NCBI GenBank assembly: GCA_963626285.1
Contig: CAVFWQ010000001.1
Location: 17,739 to 81,738, forward strand
Direction: 5' to 3'
Source of the DNA: CAVDRM01 sp963626285
Lineage (GTDB): Bacteria; Bacillota; Clostridia; Christensenellales; Aristaeellaceae
Length of the DNA: 64,000 nucleotides
The translations under genes were made by a program, and so were the position numbers. Shown piece by piece: positions 28,587-35,046 of this stretch. The notes under the pieces were generated by a model. It saw nothing but the letters and a program-made list of their open reading frames with translations. It was not told the origin of the DNA and ran no database searches. Within the stretch, counting starts at the first letter, position 1; each line of letters starts with the position of its first letter.

Positions 28587-30047
28587 TTACCTGTCTTTCA
28601 TTTCTTCCAATAATTCTCTTACGACGACTTTCTCATCGAAGGGGCGCTTCACGCCCATGATTTCCTGATAGGTCTCATGACCCTTTCCGGCCAGCACCAC
28701 GACGTCGCCCTCCCTGCCCATCTGCAGGGCATAGCGGATGGCCTCGCGGCGGTTTTCGATGACCGTGTATTGCCCGCCCGTCGGCCTGATGCCCTCCTCC
28801 ACGGAGCGCAGGATGTCGAAGGGGTCTTCGGTGCGCGGGTTGTCGCTGGTCAAAATGGAAAAGTCCGCCAGCCGTCCGCCGATTTCGCCCATGATGGGAC
28901 GCTTCAGATGGTCGCGGTCGCCGCCGCAGCCGAACAGCACGATGACCCGCCCGCGGGCAAACTCACGCACGGTGGTCAGGATGTTTTCCAGCGCATCCGG
29001 CGAATGCGAATAGTCCAAAATGACCTTGTAGGGCGTGTTCGTCTCCAGCACCTCGGCGCGGCCGGGCACGGCGCGGACGCTCTCCAGCCCCTCGGTGATG
29101 ACGGCAGGCTCCAAGCCCATGTTCAGCCCCACGGACGCGGCGGCCAGGGCGTTGTATACATTGAACATGCCCGTCAGCCGCAGATGCACGGGGTAGCTCT
29201 CCGCGCCCAGAATGACCATGTTAAAGGTCACGCCGTTTTCGGTTATCTCGATGTCGCGGGCGGCGACATCCGCATTGTGGCAGATGCCGTAGGTCGTGCG
29301 CGGCACGTCAATATCCGCCAAAATGCGCTCGGAGGTCTCCGCATCCGCATTGACGGCGGCATTGTTTATCCACACATGGTTGAAGAAGGCTTTCTTCGCC
29401 AGGAAATAATGCTCCATGTCGCCGAAGTAATCCAGATGGTCCTCGGACAGGTTGGTATAGCAGCCCGTTTCAAAGCGCACGCCCGCCAGACGGTGCATGG
29501 CCAGGGCATGGGCGGAAACCTCCATCGAAACCACCTGCACGCCCTCATCGGCCATCTGCCGCAGGGTCCTGTGCAAATCAATGGGGTCGGGCGTGGTCAG
29601 CTCGCTCTTGAGGAAGCGGCTGCCTATCATGTTGCCGGTCGTGCCGATGAGCCCGCACCGATAGCCCGCCTTCTCCATCATGGCCTTGACCAGATAGCTG
29701 GTGGTGGTCTTGCCCTTGGTGCCGGTGATGCCGAGCAGCTTCATCTCGCGGTCGGCATGGCCGTAGAACGTCCCCGCCATCAGCGCCATCGCCTCGCGGA
29801 CATTCCTGACCAGCACCTGCGGCACGGGAAGCTCCGGCAGGAAACGCTCCACAACCAGGGCGGCCGCGCCGTTTTCGACGGCCTGCGGTGCGAAGGCGTG
29901 CGCGTCGAACCGCGCTCCGGCAATGCAGAAAAACAGGCCGTTTTGCATCTGCTTCCGGCTGTCCATTGCCGGTTCGCCTATCTCGCAGTCGCCCCTGCAT
30001 TCCACCATGCAGCCGCCCAGATCCCTGATAACATCACTCAGCTTCAT
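28587..30047 (-). CDS. murE: UDP-MurNAc-tripeptide synthetase, meso-diaminopimelate type
   Basis: MurE (486 aa) adds the third stem-peptide residue. The P-loop is GITGTKGKTTTSYLVKA. The substrate-selecting motif reads SDNPRTEDP; DNPR is the signature of enzymes adding meso-diaminopimelate rather than lysine, so the wall is predicted to be DAP type. HSPDALE and the C-terminal GKGHETYQ motif are also present. GGGGGG lies about 8 bp before ATG 30047. A promoter and about 280 bp separate it from the ftsL-like gene. Confidence 0.94.
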   Translation of the reverse strand: MKLSDVIRDLGGCMVECRGDCEIGEPAMDSRKQMQNGLFFCIAGARFDAHAFAPQAVENGAAALVVERFLPELPVPQVLVRNVREAMALMAGTFYGHADREMKLLGITGTKGKTTTSYLVKAMMEKAGYRCGLIGTTGNMIGSRFLKSELTTPDPIDLHRTLRQMADEGVQVVSMEVSAHALAMHRLAGVRFETGCYTNLSEDHLDYFGDMEHYFLAKKAFFNHVWINNAAVNADAETSERILADIDVPRTTYGICHNADVAARDIEITENGVTFNMVILGAESYPVHLRLTGMFNVYNALAAASVGLNMGLEPAVITEGLESVRAVPGRAEVLETNTPYKVILDYSHSPDALENILTTVREFARGRVIVLFGCGGDRDHLKRPIMGEIGGRLADFSILTSDNPRTEDPFDILRSVEEGIRPTGGQYTVIENRREAIRYALQMGREGDVVVLAGKGHETYQEIMGVKRPFDEKVVVRELLEEMKDR

Positions 30048-30144
30048 GCGTCATTCCCCCCATGCCCGGAAAAAGGCAAACATACCTTATCGAACAATCA
30101 TCAAAAATCGTTTTTTGGGTGCGCCGCCGAAAACGCGCCCCCGT

Positions 30145-30173
30145 AGCATACCACTTTTACGCCGTTTCGTCAA
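30145..30173 (-). promoter_or_regulatory. Promoter before murE
   Basis: TTGACG, 17-bp spacer, TATGCT on the minus strand, about 100 bp upstream of murE. Confidence 0.55.
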
Positions 30174-30257
30174 AAAACGGGCGGCCGTTAACAAAAAGAA
30201 AGGAGAAGAAGCCTGTTTATTTCTTCTTTCTCATGAACGGCAAAGAAGCCGCCGAAC

Positions 30258-30292
30258 GCAGGGCGGCAAGCGGAAGGCTCGCTCCGCCCTGC
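30258..30292 (-). terminator. Hairpin downstream of the ftsL-like gene
   Basis: A perfect 9-bp inverted repeat GCAGGGCGG/CCGCCCTGC lies 37 bp after the ftsL-like stop. No T-run follows directly; a weaker GAAGAA/TTCTTC stem followed by TCCTTTCTTTTT comes about 50 bp later. Together they may separate mraZ-ftsL from murE. Confidence 0.4.
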
Positions 30293-30328
30293 CGTGAGCG
30301 TAAGGCAGCCGTTTGATGCTGCGAATCC

Positions 30329-30829
30329 TCAGTATCCGGCTGAGGCCGTCTGCACGCCGGGGACGGACGCCGCGGCGGAGGCGGGCGTTCTGGTCGCCGG
30401 CGCGGTGACGTAGTAGGTCTCGGCGCTTTCGGCCGAAACCATGCCCAGCTCCTGCACGGCCTTATAGCTGATGACAGCCCCGTCGCGGGCGGAAACAAGC
30501 TGTATGTCCAACTCATGGTTTTCCTGCTCAATGGCCCTGATGGTCGCGTTCATGGTATCGATCCTGTGCGTCAATGCGCTCTTCTGCGCCGTAAAGTACA
30601 GGAACGCAACGAGGACGGCCGCCGCGCACAGCCCCAATATCCACAGCGCCGTGCGCATGGGAAGGCCGTGCATTCTCTTGTTTTTTTCGATTTCATCCCG
30701 CGTGGCCTGATAGACCCGCTGCGCGGCGCCCGCATCGCCGTCCTGAACGAACACATGGCTGGAAACGGTTATCCGCTGCCGCGGCACGGGCTGGGCGCCG
30801 AACATCATGCAGCTGCTGTACTGGGACAT
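30329..30829 (-). CDS. FtsL-like septum formation protein
   Basis: This 166-residue bitopic protein has a basic cytoplasmic part (1-58), one helix (about 60-81, ALWILGLCAAAVLVAFLYF), then a heptad-like stretch (HRIDTMNATIRAIEQENHELDIQL) typical of FtsL/DivIC, and an Ala/Thr-rich tail. The position between mraZ and murE is that of ftsL, so it should join FtsQ and FtsB in the divisome. ATG 30829 was chosen because AGGAGG lies 10 bp upstream; the frame extends to 30868. Sequence identity alone would not prove FtsL; structure and place do. Confidence 0.75.
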   Translation of the reverse strand: MSQYSSCMMFGAQPVPRQRITVSSHVFVQDGDAGAAQRVYQATRDEIEKNKRMHGLPMRTALWILGLCAAAVLVAFLYFTAQKSALTHRIDTMNATIRAIEQENHELDIQLVSARDGAVISYKAVQELGMVSAESAETYYVTAPATRTPASAAASVPGVQTASAGY

Positions 30830-30869
30830 GTTCGCGCATCCTCCTTTCAAAAAGGTCAATTGAAACAAG

Positions 30870-31445
30870 TTATGCTTTTATCTGTTTTTGCAGCTCCGCG
30901 ATAAAGGCCAGCGGGTCGGGGATATCGCGGCGGAAGGCCGCATCCTCCTCCTCGCCCACCGCGCTGTCCACAATGCGGATATGCGTCTTTGCGCCGCTTA
31001 TCTCCACATCCCGCGCATCCTTCAGGTACATCGTGCGGAGCTTCTGGGGCAGCAGCAGACGCCCCTGCGCGTCCGTTTCGCAGTCCCGATAGGTGTATTT
31101 GCTGAACTGGTTGATAAAGCGCTGGGCGCGGGCGTCCGCGTCCGCCAAGGTCTGGAGCATCTCCTGCTCCCGCAGCCATTCGTTCACGGGATAGAGGGCG
31201 ATGGCCTGAAAATCCGGTGTGGGCGCGACATAAAAGACCTCGCCGAGCTGCTCCCGAAACGCGGACGGCACGATCATGCGCCCCTTGGAATCAATGCCGT
31301 GGTTATAGCAGCCGGTGAACAGGCAGCGCGCCTGCCGGAGCTTTTCTTCAAATGAAGGCTCTTGGGGTGCCGCCTGTGCGGAAGCAGCGTCGGGCCGTTC
31401 CTCCGCGTTTTCCGCGTTCGCGCTCCGCTTTTCGTCCTCCGCCAT
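30870..31445 (-). CDS. mraZ: Transcriptional regulator/cell division protein MraZ
   Basis: MraZ is a DNA-binding protein with two SpoVT/AbrB-like halves that represses the dcw operon. Both signatures are present: GCYNHGIDSKGRMIVPSAFRE and CETDAQGRLLLPQKLR. Residues 1-44 form an acidic, Ala-rich extension absent from typical MraZ, which begins at the first beta strand. No in-frame start exists nearer the fold, so the extension appears real. ATG 31445 has GGTGA upstream; GTG 31460 is an alternative. The C-terminus also runs past the usual length (191 aa total versus about 145). Unusually, the next gene is ftsL-like and rsmH is missing. Confidence 0.87.
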   Translation of the reverse strand: MAEDEKRSANAENAEERPDAASAQAAPQEPSFEEKLRQARCLFTGCYNHGIDSKGRMIVPSAFREQLGEVFYVAPTPDFQAIALYPVNEWLREQEMLQTLADADARAQRFINQFSKYTYRDCETDAQGRLLLPQKLRTMYLKDARDVEISGAKTHIRIVDSAVGEEEDAAFRRDIPDPLAFIAELQKQIKA

Positions 31446-31449
31446 GCCG

Positions 31450-31480
31450 TCACCACACAATCTGCCATAAATTCACCACA
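31450..31480. promoter_or_regulatory. Candidate MraZ operator repeats
   Basis: TGTGGTGA occurs twice on the minus strand (at 31450-31457 and 31473-31480, 23 bp apart), with a weaker AGTGGTAT at 31503-31510 inside the promoter. MraZ is known to bind arrays of GTGG-type repeats before its own gene. Spacing differs from the Escherichia coli case, so the assignment is tentative. Confidence 0.35.
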
Positions 31481-31497
31481 TTTTGGGTCGTGCATCC

Positions 31498-31526
31498 ATT
31501 TTATACCACTTTTTTCTGCTTGGCAA
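31498..31526 (-). promoter_or_regulatory. Promoter of mraZ (dcw cluster)
   Basis: TTGCCA (31521-31526), 17-bp spacer, TAAAAT (31498-31503) on the minus strand, about 50 bp before mraZ. Further out, 31527-31773 is AT-rich and I see no gene or clear signal in it. Confidence 0.5.
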
Positions 31527-31773
31527 GGGCAAAGACGGCTTCGTTTCGGCGCAAAAGCCGCTGTTTTGCCGATTTTGGAAAAGGCAAAACGCCGAAATAA
31601 AAACGCCCGTTCCCCTATTCGAGCGCTTCCGACACAAAAATGTTAAAAAATCATAATTTTTATATGCAGTTTTGCTTATTAATCATTCAAATATTCATTG
31701 AATTTTCACGAATTTTATGTCCGTTCCTTTTTGGGATCTTCCCTTTTTCGGACTAATTCGCCGCGGGCATACG

Positions 31774-31809
31774 AAAAAAGCATCGGTTCTCCACTTCGTG
31801 GGCCGATGC
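31774..31809 (-). terminator. Terminator of the phosphoesterase operon
   Basis: GCATCGG and CCGATGC enclose a smaller CCAC-GAA-GTGG stem and are followed on the minus strand by TTTTTT. An outer CATACGA/TCGTATG pair (31768-31774 and 31818-31824) extends the fold. It lies about 90 bp after the phosphoesterase stop. Confidence 0.7.
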
Positions 31810-31900
31810 TGCGCAAATCGTATGTTTTTGCGGAAATTTCCCTTGATTTTCGTTTGTTTTTTGGGATGAGCCGCCCTTTTTCGGCTGCTTTGCCCCACCG

Positions 31901-32590
31901 TCATGCCTCCGGCAGGCAATACAGGGCAAAGCCCAGCCTGTCGCAGGAAACGCAGTGGTAGCGCGTCCCGTTTTTCTCCCCGCAGAAGGCGCTGCGGTTG
32001 GCCGCGCCGTGCAGGTGGCCGTAGACCACATCGCGCACGGCAAACTCCTCAAAGAGCCTGCTGAACGCCGTATCCGAGCCGTCCTCCGGCACGGGCGGGT
32101 AGTGCATCATGGATATCTGCCGCCCGCCGAGCCTTTGCGCACGCTCCAGAGACAGGCGAAGGCGGATAAGCTCCCGCTCATACACCTTTTTGTCCTCCGC
32201 CGTGGTCTGGACATTGGGCAGCAGCCAGCCGCGGGAACCGCTCAGGGTCACGCCGTCCAGGGAAAGCGCGTCATTCTGTACGGCGTACATGCCCTTGGGG
32301 AGCGCATCGCGCAGACGCATGATGCCCGGCCACCAATAGTCATGGTTGCCGCGCAGAAGCACCTTCCGCCCCGGCAGCGCATGGATGGCCTCCAGATCCG
32401 GCAGGGCATCCGCAAGCTGCATCGCCCACGAAATATCGCCGGGAATCAGCACGATGTCCTCCTGTCCGACACGCGCCGACCAGTCCCTCCCGATTTTTTC
32501 AAAGTGACCGTCCCAATGCGCGCCGAAAACATTCATCGGCTTATCGTCGCCGCCGGGCAGGTGCAAATCGCCAATGGCAAATATCTTCAT
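31901..32590 (-). CDS. Calcineurin-like metallophosphoesterase
   Basis: This soluble protein of 229 residues has all metal-binding motifs: GDLHL, GDISW, LRGNHDYWW, the His in MMHYPPVP and YGHLHG. It resembles the small bacterial phosphohydrolases of COG1768. It follows the zinc-ribbon gene by 3 bp, so the two are co-transcribed. The substrate is unknown; nucleotides or small phosphodiesters are typical for the superfamily. Confidence 0.85.
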   Translation of the reverse strand: MKIFAIGDLHLPGGDDKPMNVFGAHWDGHFEKIGRDWSARVGQEDIVLIPGDISWAMQLADALPDLEAIHALPGRKVLLRGNHDYWWPGIMRLRDALPKGMYAVQNDALSLDGVTLSGSRGWLLPNVQTTAEDKKVYERELIRLRLSLERAQRLGGRQISMMHYPPVPEDGSDTAFSRLFEEFAVRDVVYGHLHGAANRSAFCGEKNGTRYHCVSCDRLGFALYCLPEA

Positions 32591-32593
32591 GCA

Positions 32594-33010
32594 TTACCTG
32601 TCTTCTTCGTCCTCATCCTCGTCGTCATCGTCCGCCTGCTCGTCCGCCATCTCTTCCAGCGACAGGTCGTTCTCGATTTCCGAATACTCCCTCGGCGGGA
32701 TGTCGTCATCCTCGATGTCGGGAATGATCTCGTCCATGGTGCTGACGGGGTCAATGGACAGGGCGGAGCTGTCCGTCACAACGCCCGCCTCCTCGTCCAA
32801 CTCATCGCGGTCGTTGTCTGCGTTCATTTCCTTATAGCAGAACAGGCAGACATCCTTGCCGGGCAGCACGGGATGCTCATTGCATACGGTGCACATTTCG
32901 ACTTCCTCCGGCTGACGCTCCCCCTTCATTTCCCGTTTGCAGATTTTGCAGTAGCCTTCGCCCTCTTCAATGTAGTTCAGCTCGCAGCGCGGGCATTTGA
33001 TAAGCGCCAT
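32594..33010 (-). CDS. Small zinc-ribbon protein with acidic tail
   Basis: I do not recognise a named family. The 138-residue protein starts with paired cysteine motifs (CPRCELNYIEEGEGYCKICK, then CTVCNEHPVLPGKDVCLFC), i.e. two treble-clef or rubredoxin-like zinc sites. From about residue 60 it is strongly acidic, ending in an Asp/Glu run. ATG 33010 has AAGGAGG 9 bp upstream; the frame extends to 33238, but that part lacks coding character. Such small zinc-ribbon proteins often bind nucleic acid or a protein partner; none is identified. It is co-transcribed with the phosphoesterase. Confidence 0.7.
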   Translation of the reverse strand: MALIKCPRCELNYIEEGEGYCKICKREMKGERQPEEVEMCTVCNEHPVLPGKDVCLFCYKEMNADNDRDELDEEAGVVTDSSALSIDPVSTMDEIIPDIEDDDIPPREYSEIENDLSLEEMADEQADDDDEDEDEEDR

Positions 33011-33176
33011 GTCAAGCAGCCTCCTTTTATTCCCGATGCCATTCGGAGCGCCCCCGCGCCCCCTTCGGGATATGATCTCATTTTGACTCACAGCCGGCGC
33101 ATACCGAATGCGCCCGCATAGGCTCTGCGTCAGTTCCCCGACCATATTCGCCAAGCCGCCGCCACAAAGCCAGAGG

Positions 33177-33205
33177 ATTATACTACAAATTCCCTGTCCA
33201 TGCAA
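33177..33205 (-). promoter_or_regulatory. Promoter of the zinc-ribbon/phosphoesterase operon
   Basis: TTGCAT, 17-bp spacer, TATAAT on the minus strand. It leaves a leader of about 160 bases before ATG 33010. Confidence 0.65.
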
Positions 33206-33489
33206 TAGCGAAACGAAGAAAAATCGTGGCTGTATCATGGCAGGGAAGCGGAGGAAAAGAGGGCTGTTTTTATGCGCTCGGGCGGGCGAAACGGACGTTT
33301 TTCATCCCGCGCTTCTCACGCTGTTTTTCTCCTCCGCGCCGTCCTCCCCCCGTTGACGGCGGTACACGGCGAAGGACAGACGGCTTATCTTCTCCCCGCT
33401 CCGGGCTCTCCCTATTCCCTTACCGATTTTTCATTGATGATATGGCCAAGCCCATTCCGTAAACCGCATTTATGAATAAACCGTGAACA
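33206..33489. other. Intergenic stretch with no recognised feature
   Basis: Between the divergent promoters I see no convincing gene, repeat or RNA. Short open frames here have no ribosome-binding site with proper spacing. Confidence 0.4.
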
Positions 33490-33516
33490 TTAGCACTCAC
33501 CTATTGACAGTGCTAA
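33490..33516 (+). promoter_or_regulatory. CIRCE operator (HrcA site)
   Basis: TTAGCACTC, 9-bp spacer, CAGTGCTAA: one mismatch from the CIRCE consensus TTAGCACTC-N9-GAGTGCTAA. It overlaps the hsp20 promoter, so the HrcA repressor (gene not in the window) should hold this gene off at normal temperature. Confidence 0.9.
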
Positions 33517-33531
33517 CAATTCGAGTATAAT
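33504..33531 (+). promoter_or_regulatory. SigA promoter of hsp20
   Basis: Consensus TTGACA (33504-33509), 16-bp spacer, consensus TATAAT (33526-33531). The -35 lies within the CIRCE element. Confidence 0.85.
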
Positions 33532-33539
33532 AAAGGTGT

Positions 33540-33650
33540 ACCAAGAAGAGAGGAGGTCATGAGAGCCTCCCCCAAAGGGTACGGAAAGACGCGAAAGCGT
33601 CAGGGAGCCGGTCGCTCCCGCCGACCGCCCCACAGGGGCTTTGAAAGGAA
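33540..33650 (+). other. Structured 5' leader of hsp20
   Basis: About 120 bases of leader contain four consecutive perfect stems: GGAGG/CCTCC (33552-33570), GACGC-GAAA-GCGTC (33588-33601), GGGAGC/GCTCCC (33603-33619) and GCCCC-ACA-GGGGC (33627-33639). The hsp20 ribosome-binding site (AAAGGAAG) follows directly. Possible roles are an RNA thermometer, an mRNA stabiliser, or an inserted repeat; no known class was recognised. Confidence 0.5.
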
Positions 33651-33659
33651 GAATGTTTT

Positions 33660-34106
33660 ATGTTACCGATGATTTTCAATGAGAATTTGTTTGATGAACT
33701 GTTTAACGATGCGTTTGCCCGCAACATGATGAGCGTGGACAAGGCGCTCTACGGCAAGAACGCCGCCCGCGTCATGAAGACCGACGTGCATGAGACCGAC
33801 GACAGCTACGAACTGCAAATCGACCTGCCCGGCTTCAGGAAGGAAGAGCTCGGCATCGAGCTGAAGAACGGCTACCTGACCGTGACCGCGACCAAGGCGC
33901 TGGACAAGAATGAGGAGGAGAAGAAGAACCACCGCATCATCCGTCAGGAGCGCTACACCGGCACCTGCGAGCGTACCTTCTATGTCGGCGATGTCCGTGC
34001 CGAGGAAGTCAAGTGCAAATATGAATCCGGCGTGCTGACCGTGAGCGTCCCGAAGAAGGACGTCCGCAAGGTCGAAGGCCCGCATACCATCGCCATCGAA
34101 GGATAA
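33660..34106 (+). CDS. Small heat-shock protein, Hsp20/alpha-crystallin family
   Basis: This 148-residue cytoplasmic chaperone binds unfolding proteins. The alpha-crystallin domain spans about 40-140 (VMKTDVHETDDSYELQIDLPGF through YESGVLTVSVPKKD). The C-terminal IAI motif (HTIAIEG) that contacts neighbouring subunits is present. GGAAG lies 8-9 bp before ATG 33660. It is monocistronic: own promoter with CIRCE upstream and a terminator 46 bp downstream. Confidence 0.93.
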   Translation: MLPMIFNENLFDELFNDAFARNMMSVDKALYGKNAARVMKTDVHETDDSYELQIDLPGFRKEELGIELKNGYLTVTATKALDKNEEEKKNHRIIRQERYTGTCERTFYVGDVRAEEVKCKYESGVLTVSVPKKDVRKVEGPHTIAIEG

Positions 34107-34151
34107 AGGCAGGGCTTGGGGGCGATCAGCCGTCATCTCCCGCCAATCGAA

Positions 34152-34184
34152 AGAGCGTGTCCCGTTTCGGGGCGCGCTCTTTTT
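34152..34184 (+). terminator. Terminator of hsp20
   Basis: AGAGCGTGTCCCG pairs with CGGGGCGCGCTCT around a TTT loop (wobble pairs allowed) and is followed by TTTT. Confidence 0.8.
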
Positions 34185-34218
34185 GACTGCACGTTTTGAT
34201 GCTTCGGTCAGACGGGGC

Positions 34219-34247
34219 TTGAAATATCGCTGCCTCTATGCTATAAT
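34219..34247 (+). promoter_or_regulatory. Promoter of the putative antitoxin RNA
   Basis: TTGAAA (34219-34224), 17-bp spacer, TATAAT (34242-34247). No gene follows on this strand; transcription would run into the 3' end of the 27-residue toxin gene from the opposite side. Confidence 0.7.
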
Positions 34248-34253
34248 AGCATC

Positions 34254-34366
34254 AGGCGAGACAGCAAACCTGATGGCTGTCAGGTGTCGCGCTACTCCCA
34301 AAGAAGTTAATCTTAAGAAATAACCGCTAACCTACGGCAAAAGAGGGTGGCGGTTATTTCTTCTTC
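34254..34366 (+). ncRNA. Putative type I antitoxin RNA
   Basis: A transcript of about 110 bases is predicted from the promoter at 34219-34247 to the terminator at 34315-34362. It begins with a sequence including GGCGAGACAG (34255-34264), and the same ten bases occur in the leader of the opposing toxin mRNA. It contains a CAGG/CCTG-type stem and the antisense of the toxin stop-codon region. This matches the RNA II layout of par/Fst loci, where direct repeats plus a shared terminator allow pairing. No protein is encoded. Confidence 0.6.
34315..34362. terminator. Bidirectional terminator shared by toxin and antitoxin transcripts
   Basis: A perfect 13-bp inverted repeat AAGAAATAACCGC/GCGGTTATTTCTT encloses a 22-base loop. 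The A/T-rich outer end gives a T-rich run on either strand. The toxin stop codon lies inside the stem. Confidence 0.75.
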
Positions 34367-34437
34367 ATCACGCTGATGATTCCGAGAATAACAACGGCTA
34401 AAAGGTTTAACAAAGCCAGAATTTCTTCTGTTGTCAC
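34354..34437 (-). CDS. Small hydrophobic peptide, putative type I toxin
   Basis: This 27-codon gene starts at GTG 34437, with AAAGGGGGG about 9 bp upstream. The product begins with a short acidic segment (TTEE), then one membrane helix (ILALLNLLAVVILGIISV) and a basic end (MKKK), the shape of holin-like or Fst-type membrane toxins. It has its own promoter, and an antisense RNA gene converges on its 3' end. It is too short for usual gene finders. Toxicity is inferred from architecture; an alternative is a harmless small membrane peptide. Confidence 0.65.
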   Translation of the reverse strand: MTTEEILALLNLLAVVILGIISVMKKK

Positions 34438-34518
34438 GCCTTATCGCCCCCCTTTCCGAAAAAGGAGCAGCGCCGTTCTGTCTCGCCCTCACCGAATGAT
34501 TGCTCATTCAGCATGATT

Positions 34519-34548
34519 ATATTAAGGCATGCATGCGTCTTCTGTCAA
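34519..34548 (-). promoter_or_regulatory. Promoter of the putative toxin gene
   Basis: Minus-strand TTGACA (34543-34548), 18-bp spacer, TAATAT (34519-34524). The leader of about 75 bases contains GGCGAGACAG (plus-strand 34478-34487), repeated in the antitoxin RNA. Confidence 0.6.
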
Positions 34549-34558
34549 TGCTTCTCTT

Positions 34559-34975
34559 TTAAGCATACAGCGCCGCCAGAAGCAGGCAGGACAGCAAAAT
34601 CATGCCCGCGCCGATGACCAAAAGGAAATACTGCGGCTTTTGGCGCTGCGCTTCCTTCTCGGCCTTATAATCGGCGTAGTGCTGGTACTTGCGCCCGTGG
34701 TGAAAGGGGACGAGCACCGCCAAATTTTTGATGCCGTAGGCGAGGATGTCAAAAAAGCCGGTCGTGGAGACCCAGAGCATCGCGCCCACGCCGCCGAGGA
34801 ACACGCCGGATACGAAAAAGCCGTCGCACAGGGCGCTTACATTGGTCTTCACGGGCTGCCCAAAGCCAAAGCCGCGGACACACGCAAAGATTGCCGCTAT
34901 CGCAAGGGCGATTCCCACAGACCAAAGGTTCCGCCGCATCCTGCTCTTTTTTTCAGGGGCTTGTTTTTCCGACAT
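34559..34975 (-). CDS. DUF3899 small membrane protein
   Basis: This 138-residue protein has three to four helices (NLWSVGIALAIAAIFACVRG; ALCDGFFVSGVFLGGVGAML; FLLVIGAGMILLSCLLLAAL) and the family-typical GFFDILAYG...YADYKAEK region before the last helix. ATG 34975 has AAGGGAG 5 bp upstream; the GTG two codons earlier would be too close to it. It lies downstream of the second Opp operon by about 70 bp and may be co-transcribed. Function unknown. Confidence 0.7.
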   Translation of the reverse strand: MSEKQAPEKKSRMRRNLWSVGIALAIAAIFACVRGFGFGQPVKTNVSALCDGFFVSGVFLGGVGAMLWVSTTGFFDILAYGIKNLAVLVPFHHGRKYQHYADYKAEKEAQRQKPQYFLLVIGAGMILLSCLLLAALYA

Positions 34976-35046
34976 AGGCACTCCCTTACAGAAAACCGGC
35001 CGCAGAATATCCTCATCAATACCCTGCGGCCGTTTAAGTCAAAGCC

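Noticed and set aside
31768..31824. Nested inverted repeats considered as a riboswitch
   Set aside because: Position after the phosphoesterase stop and the T-run on the minus strand make a terminator the simpler reading.
33559..33672. 37-codon upstream frame in the hsp20 leader ending just past the hsp20 start
   Set aside because: The AGGAGG is only 2 bp from its ATG and lies in a hairpin; the product is basic and unlike any leader peptide. Kept only as part of the structured leader.
34313..34507. 64-residue minus-strand frame overlapping the toxin region
   Set aside because: Arg-rich product without a good start; the 27-codon frame inside has a ribosome-binding site, membrane helix and terminator fit.
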